Shown piece after piece: positions 26,556 to 33,478 of a DNA stretch of 33,478 nt. Each line of letters starts with the position of its first letter. Position 1 is the stretch's first letter. The DNA lies in assembly GCA_021108255.1 (NCBI GenBank), contig JAIORG010000220.1:1-33478 (forward strand), written 5' to 3'. The translations under genes were made by a program, and so were the position numbers. Below the pieces are notes generated by a model. That model was not told the origin of the DNA. It did not search any database and was given only the letters and a program-made list of their open reading frames with translations. Source of the DNA: Anaerolineales bacterium. GTDB lineage: Bacteria > Chloroflexota > Anaerolineae > Anaerolineales > UBA11858.

Positions 26556-27718
26556 CCGCAACCATCTTGCTTGTAGATGATGAAAAAAATGCCAGGAATA
26601 ATATCGGCAGTTATTTGGAATCTGAGGGGTATGAAGTTCTTCTGGCGGCAGATTTGAAAACCGCCCGAAAACATCTCGCAGCCCAGGAAGCGGATATTGT
26701 CCTTCTGGACGTTCAGCTTCCAGACGGCTATGGCCCGGATTTATTGGCAGAGACATCCCAGTTAGCCAGTCGTCCGCCGATCATTATGATCACTGCCCAT
26801 GGAAAAATTGACATGGCTGTTGAAGCTATGAAAAACGGCGCCCATGATTTCATCCAAAAACCCATCAAATTTGAACGGCTTGAACAATCCATTAAACGGG
26901 CTCAGGATATCGTGGAGATGAGGGAAGAATTAAATCATTACCGGAAAACCCAGCGCGATTCGCTGGATTCGATTGTGATCAATTCCGATATCATGCGCGA
27001 TGTTTTTGCCCAGGCTCAACGGGCAGCCAAAAGATCAACATCAATATTGATAGCCGGAGAAACAGGCACAGGAAAAGAAGTCTTGGCCCGCGCAATCCAC
27101 CGAATGGGTCCACGCAGTGATAAGTCATTTATTGATATCAACTGCGCTGCAGTCCAGAATACAATGCTGGAATCTGAGCTGTTCGGATATGAAGCCGGCG
27201 CGTTCACAGGGGCGCAAAAAAGGAAACGCGGATTATTAGAAGTAGCCGATGAAGGAATATTATTCCTGGACGAAATATCCTCCATGTCTTCCGATATGCA
27301 GGCCAAAGTACTACGGGCATTGGAAGAGCGGACTTTCCGGCGAGTTGGCAGCACAACCTCAATCCAGGTAGATGTCCAAATTTTAGCTGCATCCAATAGA
27401 GACCTCCCCTCGTTGATTGAGACAGGAGCATTCCGGGAAGATTTATATTATCGGTTAAAGGTGATAAATCTGGAAATCCCTCCCTTAAGGGAACATCCAG
27501 AAGATATCCCGGGGCTATCAGGTCACTTCATTAAAGCAAATAATCCAAAAATGGGTCTAAATATAGAGAATATGACACCGGCCGCGCTGGCCTTGCTAAA
27601 AAAATACCAATGGCCGGGTAATATTCGGGAACTACGAAACGTCATAGAAAGAGCAATGATCTTCTGTGACGAGGCGACCATTGACGTTCAGCATCTACCT
27701 GCTGAACTAAAAACCTAG
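26552..27718 (+). CDS. Sigma-54-dependent response regulator (REC-AAA+), no DNA-binding HTH
   Basis: REC domain (LLVDDEKNARNNI, DIVLLDVQLPDG), Walker A GETGTGKE, YEAGAFTGAQKRKRG (GAFTGA), GNIRELRNVIERAMIF; ends at DVQHLPAELKT. Start overlaps the kinase stop (ATGA). Confidence 0.93.
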   Translation: MTATILLVDDEKNARNNIGSYLESEGYEVLLAADLKTARKHLAAQEADIVLLDVQLPDGYGPDLLAETSQLASRPPIIMITAHGKIDMAVEAMKNGAHDFIQKPIKFERLEQSIKRAQDIVEMREELNHYRKTQRDSLDSIVINSDIMRDVFAQAQRAAKRSTSILIAGETGTGKEVLARAIHRMGPRSDKSFIDINCAAVQNTMLESELFGYEAGAFTGAQKRKRGLLEVADEGILFLDEISSMSSDMQAKVLRALEERTFRRVGSTTSIQVDVQILAASNRDLPSLIETGAFREDLYYRLKVINLEIPPLREHPEDIPGLSGHFIKANNPKMGLNIENMTPAALALLKKYQWPGNIRELRNVIERAMIFCDEATIDVQHLPAELKT

Positions 27719-27759
27719 ACAATAACATTCTGGAGATAACCGTATCAACGTGGATTTTT

Positions 27760-28914
27760 ATGAGTAGACGTCTTTTAACTGCCATCCTTTCCGGATTATT
27801 TCTGGCTTTGATCCCTTCCACTACCCTTGCTGAAGGAAATGAAGACAGATCCATACCCCTTTGCCCACCAGACATCTTCTACTATTCCACCCAGGATTGC
27901 ATGCCGCTAGGTCCCACAGCTTATCTTCTGGACATGGCTGAGATAGGAATAACATTCCCGGAAACTCCCCTCCCGATCCAGGACCCAGACCCATCCCTGG
28001 CAGATTTGGAATATAAATACGCTTATGTGCTTCCTGACAGAACGCCAGCGCCAATATTCCGCACATTGAATGATGCTGTCAACAACAATAAGGGAAATAT
28101 CATCCGCCGGATTACTCCGGGTTTTAATTATGTTTCCATTTCTCAAACTGCATACAGCCAGGGGAAATACTATCACTACACAGATGTGGGCTGGATGTCT
28201 GGATCAGACCTGGCACTCACCGACGTTCCCTTTTTTCAAGGCATGGAATTTACAGAAACCCCAAAACAAGATTTTGGTTGGATTCTATCTATGTTTGCAG
28301 CCGGTGGAAAAGCTGAAACCAAACGGACCCCCGGTTATGACACTGTTGACTATACCGGCCGAGATCTGGATCATCAGCAATTAGTGCAGATTTATGACGT
28401 ACAAACTGTCGGGAAATGGGACTGGTATATGGTTGGTCCAGATGAGTGGGTAATCCAGACCGCTGTCGCAAAAGTTTCACCTCGTTCGGAGCCTCCTGAA
28501 GGAATGACCTGGAACCGGTGGATTGAAATCAACCTCTATGAGCAAACTATAACTGTATACGAGAACCGAGAATTGGTATTTTCATCCCTGATTGCCAGCG
28601 GGATTGGTCCCTACTATACCTATCCAGGTATTTTTACAATCGAGGAAAAAGAAGCTCTAACCCGGATGCGTTGGTTGACTGACCCGGATGATGCCTACAA
28701 TCTTGAGAATGTTCCCTGGACCATGTACTTTGATGAGAGCCGAGCTTTTCATGGTGCCTATTGGCGGGCAAATCTGGGATACCCGCAATCGCATGGGTGT
28801 GTAAATATGTCAGTCGGTGATTCTCACTGGCTGTTTAATTGGGCCAGCATCGGGGATCATGTTTATGTTTACGATCCATCCGGAAAAACACCTCTTTCTG
28901 AATCAGATCGCTAG
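27760..28914 (+). CDS. L,D-transpeptidase (YkuD family), secreted
   Basis: N-terminal signal peptide; RWIEINLYEQTITVYENRELVFSSLIASG and catalytic motif YPQSHGCVNMSVGDSHWLFNW. Confidence 0.9.
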   Translation: MSRRLLTAILSGLFLALIPSTTLAEGNEDRSIPLCPPDIFYYSTQDCMPLGPTAYLLDMAEIGITFPETPLPIQDPDPSLADLEYKYAYVLPDRTPAPIFRTLNDAVNNNKGNIIRRITPGFNYVSISQTAYSQGKYYHYTDVGWMSGSDLALTDVPFFQGMEFTETPKQDFGWILSMFAAGGKAETKRTPGYDTVDYTGRDLDHQQLVQIYDVQTVGKWDWYMVGPDEWVIQTAVAKVSPRSEPPEGMTWNRWIEINLYEQTITVYENRELVFSSLIASGIGPYYTYPGIFTIEEKEALTRMRWLTDPDDAYNLENVPWTMYFDESRAFHGAYWRANLGYPQSHGCVNMSVGDSHWLFNWASIGDHVYVYDPSGKTPLSESDR

Positions 28915-28960
28915 CTGAGAGCAAATCCGTAAACTCCGGTTTTCAGGAAAATGAAGAAAT

Positions 28961-28990
28961 ACAAAAGCGAGGAAAATTCCTCGCTTTTGT
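28961..28990. terminator. Bidirectional terminator between the L,D-transpeptidase (+) and Flp pilin (-) genes
   Basis: ACAAAAGCGAGGAA-AA-TTCCTCGCTTTTGT: perfect 14-bp arms between convergent genes. Confidence 0.75.
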
Positions 28991-29056
28991 CATTATATTT
29001 GATCGAATAGGATAGTAAATATTTCAAATTAATATAAATTTACATCTCAAATTTTA

Positions 29057-29197
29057 TCAGGGAATATTACTGATAATGTTGCTGTAAGCATTAGCTATCC
29101 CAGTACCAAAGATTGATACGACTACTACCAATACTATCGATACGAAAACAAGAATCAGGGCATATTCAACCAATCCCTGACCGGATTCTGAAAACAT
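29057..29197 (-). CDS. Flp-family type IVb pilin-like small protein (46 aa)
   Basis: Minus-strand translation MFSESGQGLVEYALILVFVSIVLVVVVSIFGTGIANAYSNIISNIP*; G/QGLVEY gives E+5, Y+6 after the predicted cleavage; SD GAGGAGG before the ATG. Below the track length cutoff. Confidence 0.85.
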   Translation of the reverse strand: MFSESGQGLVEYALILVFVSIVLVVVVSIFGTGIANAYSNIISNIP

Positions 29198-29211
29198 CTC
29201 AAACCTCCTCT

Positions 29212-30384
29212 TTACGCTAAACGAATGACAAAACCCTTGAGGTAAATCCCTTCCGGGAAACTCAAGTTGGCTGAGTGGTCTGCACTTTGTCCCATATGTA
29301 CTTGTATTCTAGCATTAATTTCTGCATCCTGTGCAGCACCTGACAAAATTCTAAGGAAGAAGTCCTGGCTGATTCCACCGGAACAAGAAAATGTGGCTAG
29401 CATTCCTCCTGGTTTCAGTAATTTAAATGCTAATAAATTGATGTCCTTATAGCCCCGGGCAGCTTTATCCGCGAAAGAAGCCGTGGGTGCAAACTTGGGT
29501 GGATCAAGAACGATGACATCAAATTTCCTGGCTTGGTCCCGGAATTTTCGCAGTACCTGAAAGACATCTCCCTGGAGAAGATCTATCTTTCCACCTTCCA
29601 GCTTGTTTTCTGCGGCATTCTTTTCAGCCAGGTCCAATGCCTTCCTGGACTCGTCCACCAGGGTAACTGATTCAGCCCCATTCTTAAGCGCATGTACTGA
29701 AAATCCACCTGAATAACAAAAACAATCCAGTACGGATTTCCCTTTGCACATCCTCCCCACCAGATCCCTGTTTTCGCGTTGATCAAGATAAAAGCCAGTT
29801 TTGTGGCCATTACGGATATCAATCCAGAACTCCAGGTCTTGCTCCCTGATTTTCAACAGGGGATCTGGATCCGGCCCAAACAACGTTCCACTCTGCAAAG
29901 GCAGCCCTTCCAACTTCCTTACCTTAACATCGGATCGTTCATAAATTGTTGCGGCGCCGGTTAAATCTCTCAGAATTTCAACAATCTCGTCTTTCCAATA
30001 TTCGCTGCCGGCGCAGAGAAACTGCACAACCAGAGTTTCCGCATACTTATCGACAATCAATCCCGGTAGCCCATCCGATTCCGCAAATACCAGCCGCTTC
30101 ATCTGGGAGTTCAATCCTATCAGGTCTCGATATTCCAAACTGCGTTTAATCTTGGCGTTTAAGAAATCCCGGGAGATAAGTTCTTCAGGAATCCAGCTCC
30201 AAATTCTCGCTCTGATTTGTGATGACGGGCTGTAGGATCCCCAGGCTAAAAAAGACCCTTCTTTATCAAGAATCTGTATTGTTTCCCCGGACAAAGGATC
30301 TCCTTCCACTCGATCCACTGCGCCGGAAAAAATCCAGGGGTGCCGGTGAAGAATTGGTTTTTCCCGCCCCTTTTTTAAATACAT
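29212..30384 (-). CDS. Class I SAM-dependent rRNA methyltransferase (RlmI-like, PUA + methyltransferase)
   Basis: KKGREKPILHRHPWIFSGAVDRVEG (PUA-like), RNGHKTGFYLDQRENRDLVGRM, VLDCFCYSGGFSVHALKNGA, DVIVLDPPKFA. Confidence 0.92.
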   Translation of the reverse strand: MYLKKGREKPILHRHPWIFSGAVDRVEGDPLSGETIQILDKEGSFLAWGSYSPSSQIRARIWSWIPEELISRDFLNAKIKRSLEYRDLIGLNSQMKRLVFAESDGLPGLIVDKYAETLVVQFLCAGSEYWKDEIVEILRDLTGAATIYERSDVKVRKLEGLPLQSGTLFGPDPDPLLKIREQDLEFWIDIRNGHKTGFYLDQRENRDLVGRMCKGKSVLDCFCYSGGFSVHALKNGAESVTLVDESRKALDLAEKNAAENKLEGGKIDLLQGDVFQVLRKFRDQARKFDVIVLDPPKFAPTASFADKAARGYKDINLLAFKLLKPGGMLATFSCSGGISQDFFLRILSGAAQDAEINARIQVHMGQSADHSANLSFPEGIYLKGFVIRLA

Positions 30385-30416
30385 CCGTTTATTTTCTGCC
30401 AGTTTTAGTCCTTTTT

Positions 30417-32459
30417 TTAATTGTTAAAATCCTTGATCATCGCTCTGAACTCGTCCTCAATGATAATTTTAATTCCCAGTTCTTGCGCTTTATCGTGCTT
30501 TGATCCCGGATCATCTCCAACCAGAATGTAGTCTGTATTAGCGCTGACTGATCCAGTCACTTTGCCGCCTGATGCCTGAATAATCTCTTTAATTTCTCCC
30601 CTGGTGTAACTTTTTAATTTTCCAGTGAGGACAAAAACCAGCCCGGTTAACTTCATGTCCTCAAGGTCTGCTTTGGTTTTAGTCTCAACAGAAGGCCAAA
30701 CCCCATTCACTTTTAATTTCCGAAGAACTTGCTGGTTAGTTGGACGGTTGAACCAATCAATGATTGCCTGAGCTATATTCGGTCCAATTCCCGGGATATT
30801 TTCCAACTCTTCCAAAGAAGCCTGGTTAAGTGCATCCAAGTTCCTGTAATTCCTGGCTAATATTCCTGAGACTACCTCCCCTACTCCCCTGATCCCCAGC
30901 GCAGTGATCAATCTATCCAGGAGCTGGTTTTTTGATTGGGTAATTGCCTCCAAAAGGTTGTCTGCCTTTTTCTCGGCAAACCCTTCTAACTTCAATAGAT
31001 CAGCCTTCTGCAGACTGTATAAATCCCCTACACTGGTTATCAGGCCTTCATTGGCCAGTTGTTCAACAATCTTAATCCCCAAACCAACAATATCCATAGC
31101 CGTCCTGGAGACAAAGTGTTCAATATTCCTGATCAACTGCGCTTCGCAGCTGGAATTAACACAATACCAGGCGACTTCCCCTTCAATGTGTTCAACTGGT
31201 TCTTGGCATACTGGGCAAATTTCAGGAGGTGAATAAACCCTTTCCGCTCCTGTCCGGATGTCCTTCACTGGTCCCATAATATACGGAATTACTTCTCCCG
31301 CCCGCTTCACCATTACCCGATCACCTTTCCGAATATCCTTATCGCTGATGAAATCAAAGTTGTGAAGCGTAGCTTGTTTTACAGTCACACCTCCAATTTC
31401 CACTGGCTCAAGAACTGCATAAGGTGTCAACACACCAGTTCTACCGACATTTACTCTGATATCCTCAAGTGTAGTATTTACAACCTGGGCAGGAAATTTA
31501 AAGGCAATTGCCCCTCTGGGCGCTTTTCCTACCACTCCCAGATTATCAGCTAAATCCAGATCATTGATCTTAATAACCACACCATCAATCTCATAGTCCA
31601 GTTTCCGACGTCGGTCTTCCCAGTCCTCCAGGGAATTGATCACAGCATCCAGATCAGGGCAAAAATCGAAATCCGGAGTTGGAAAACCCAGCTGCTCCAG
31701 GTAAGAAAGGGTTTCTTTTTGCGTCCTTGGCAAAGTATCGGAACTGGTTACAATTTGATACACAAGTAGAGTCAGCGGACGTTTTGCAGTTAATGAAGAA
31801 TCCAACTGGCGCAATGATCCTGCCGCTGTATTTCGTGGATTTACATATGTTCTTTCCCCTGCTTCTTCGAGGTATTTGTTCAGTTTATCAAAGTCAGATA
31901 TCCGGATAAACGCCTCCCCTCTGACTACAAGGTTTTGCGGAGGCACCGTGCTTTCCGGATCTGGCGGAATTCGAAGCGGCAGCGTTCGGATCGTTCTTAG
32001 ATTCTCCGTAATTTCCTCGCCGATTACACTATTTCCCCTGGTTGCACCCCTGGTAAACAAACCGTTTTCATAATGCAGCACAACTGTTAATCCATCCAGC
32101 TTCGGCTCCATCATAAATTCAGCGCCTGCCGCACTTTCATCCAGCCGGGATATCCGTTCCTGCCAGGCTCTCAACTCATCCGCTGAAAAGGCGTTGTCGA
32201 GACTCAAAATCGGCGCCGGGTGCTCCAGTCGGGTGAATGCTTCAGAAGGGGGAGTACCAGCCCGTTGTGTTGGAGAATCGGGAGTTTTTAATGCAGGATA
32301 TTTTTCCTCTAGCTCCAAAAGTTCTCTGTAATAATTGTCATATTCGTTATCACTGATTACCGGATTATTAAGAATATAATAGCGATAATTATGTGATCTT
32401 AGCAGCTGCTGGAGCTCTACCAAACGTTGTTGGTGGGGGTTGTATTCCATAAATCCCAT
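30417..32459 (-). CDS. ligA: NAD-dependent DNA ligase LigA
   Basis: MMEPKLDGLTVVLHYENG (KxDG), AFKFPAQVVNT, CPVCQEPVEHIEGEVAWYCVNSSC zinc finger, HhH repeats, C-terminal BRCT (LTGLVFVLTGKL...DYILVGDDPGSKHDKAQELGI). Confidence 0.97.
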   Translation of the reverse strand: MGFMEYNPHQQRLVELQQLLRSHNYRYYILNNPVISDNEYDNYYRELLELEEKYPALKTPDSPTQRAGTPPSEAFTRLEHPAPILSLDNAFSADELRAWQERISRLDESAAGAEFMMEPKLDGLTVVLHYENGLFTRGATRGNSVIGEEITENLRTIRTLPLRIPPDPESTVPPQNLVVRGEAFIRISDFDKLNKYLEEAGERTYVNPRNTAAGSLRQLDSSLTAKRPLTLLVYQIVTSSDTLPRTQKETLSYLEQLGFPTPDFDFCPDLDAVINSLEDWEDRRRKLDYEIDGVVIKINDLDLADNLGVVGKAPRGAIAFKFPAQVVNTTLEDIRVNVGRTGVLTPYAVLEPVEIGGVTVKQATLHNFDFISDKDIRKGDRVMVKRAGEVIPYIMGPVKDIRTGAERVYSPPEICPVCQEPVEHIEGEVAWYCVNSSCEAQLIRNIEHFVSRTAMDIVGLGIKIVEQLANEGLITSVGDLYSLQKADLLKLEGFAEKKADNLLEAITQSKNQLLDRLITALGIRGVGEVVSGILARNYRNLDALNQASLEELENIPGIGPNIAQAIIDWFNRPTNQQVLRKLKVNGVWPSVETKTKADLEDMKLTGLVFVLTGKLKSYTRGEIKEIIQASGGKVTGSVSANTDYILVGDDPGSKHDKAQELGIKIIIEDEFRAMIKDFNN

Positions 32460-32658
32460 TATAGCTTATATCCGTCGTGGAATAATCCCCTTGCCATTTT
32501 TGGAATAGCTGGAATTTAATTCCTGCCCAGTGAGGATATTGGTATAATGCTTACGGATAATGAAAGAATTATCCAACTTAAAACTATCAGTAAGTTACCA
32601 AATTATTTCTTATACTTAATAAAATGATTTCCCAAAATCTATTTTATGAGGAGCGATC

Positions 32659-33018
32659 ATGTCTGCTGGAAAACTAATCGGCTATATCTTTGCAGCTATT
32701 GCGATTTTTTTTGGTGTGATTTTTATCTGGGGTGCTTTTGGCTCAGAAGGGCAACCATCCTGGATTATCGTCGGCACCATAAGTGTGCTGATAGGGTTTG
32801 GAATTATTTGGTTTGCTGGGAGAAAACAGACAACCGGAGATGAAGAAGTAACAGTCAAAATAGATCTATCCGGAGATGTTAATCTGGATTCACTCACCTG
32901 TAAGTCCTGTGGAAGTCCGTTAAGTCCTGAGCATATATCCATGGTCGCTGGCGCCCCTGTGGTTTCCTGTCCATCGTGTGGAACAACATATCAACTTACT
33001 GAAGAGCCAAAATGGTAA
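32659..33018 (+). CDS. Small membrane protein with C-terminal zinc-ribbon-like motif
   Basis: Two hydrophobic segments, then LTCKSCGSPLSPEHISMVAGAPVVSCPSCGTTYQLTEE; SD GAGGAG upstream. Confidence 0.7.
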   Translation: MSAGKLIGYIFAAIAIFFGVIFIWGAFGSEGQPSWIIVGTISVLIGFGIIWFAGRKQTTGDEEVTVKIDLSGDVNLDSLTCKSCGSPLSPEHISMVAGAPVVSCPSCGTTYQLTEEPKW

Positions 33019-33035
33019 CCAGGAAGAGGCTATCC

Positions 33036-33478
33036 ATGAAAAAAACTGCTTTATTTCTCCTGCTGCTTATTGTTCTGCTGATTCCCAGCTCTGCACTTGC
33101 GCAGAGTTATTACTTCAGACTGGACATAGAAACTGTCCATGTCTTTTGGGAAGCTGACGGTACGCTGGATTTGATATATGAATTCTTTTTTATTAATCAG
33201 CCAGAGGGACATACTATCGAGTACGTGGACGTAGGTTTGCCTAACAACCAATATTCTGATAGCAACATTTCAGCCGACATAAACGGCCAATCGCTTTCCT
33301 ACATTTCCAGTTCCGGGTACGAAGGTAGCGGAACAGGTGTTGCCGTGGGATTAGGCTCCAATTCGATACCTCCTAGCGGGCAGGGTGTGGTCAGGGTTTT
33401 TATAAACGATATCGAAGATGTTTTGTTTCCTGACACTGAATCCGATGATTATGCAAGCGCAGTTTTTATGCCATCCTA
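33036..33478 (+). CDS. Secreted/membrane protein, possibly DUF2207-like, truncated by window edge
   Basis: MKKTALFLLLLIVLLIPSSALAQSYYFRLDIETVHVFWEADGTLDLIYEFFFIN...: clear signal peptide; open to the window end; not in the supplied track. Confidence 0.65.
   Translation, partial: MKKTALFLLLLIVLLIPSSALAQSYYFRLDIETVHVFWEADGTLDLIYEFFFINQPEGHTIEYVDVGLPNNQYSDSNISADINGQSLSYISSSGYEGSGTGVAVGLGSNSIPPSGQGVVRVFINDIEDVLFPDTESDDYASAVFMPS

Noticed and set aside
27016-27396. 126-aa minus-strand ORF inside the NtrC-like regulator gene
   Set aside because: Fully antisense to the AAA+ domain; no independent support.
1-33478. CRISPR array, rRNA genes, IS elements or prophage
   Set aside because: No regularly spaced repeats, rRNA-like sequence, transposase or phage structural genes seen; the Xer-like recombinase alone does not indicate a mobile element.

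Overview
The window looks like core chromosome from an Anaerolineae/Chloroflexota-like bacterium; the lineage is an inference from gene content and protein style. I see no rRNA, no CRISPR array and no obvious prophage. In order it contains: a partial HAD-IIA phosphatase, clpP and tig (-); tRNA-Leu(UAG) (-); a methyltransferase; a YIP1-like membrane protein; a HAD-IB-like phosphatase; an aldo/keto reductase with a ferredoxin domain; a Xer-like tyrosine recombinase; a radical SAM/HhH gene split by one in-frame TAA; an LCP protein; a lipoprotein hydrolase; secD-secF; a prepilin peptidase; a SAM hydroxide adenosyltransferase; murA-SIS-aminotransferase-pckA; hflX; an M28/glutaminyl-cyclase-like lipoprotein; rpoN-histidine kinase-NtrC-like regulator; an L,D-transpeptidase; an unlisted 46-aa Flp-type pilin; an RlmI-like methyltransferase; ligA; and two membrane/secreted proteins at the right edge. 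The strongest second-look items are: (1) a 48-bp dyad with dif-like architecture (21-bp arms, 6-bp asymmetric centre, GATAA-N6-TTATC core) 18 bp upstream of the Xer-like recombinase; (2) a compact sigma-54 module with a consensus-spaced -24/-12 promoter upstream of rpoN, a zinc-ribbon-like insertion in RpoN, and an NtrC-type activator that ends after the AAA+ domain with no HTH; (3) the radical SAM gene interrupted by a single apparent CAA->TAA change; (4) a MurA with Asp in place of the fosfomycin-target Cys. Everything was read by eye from the sequence and ORF track; no searches were run.
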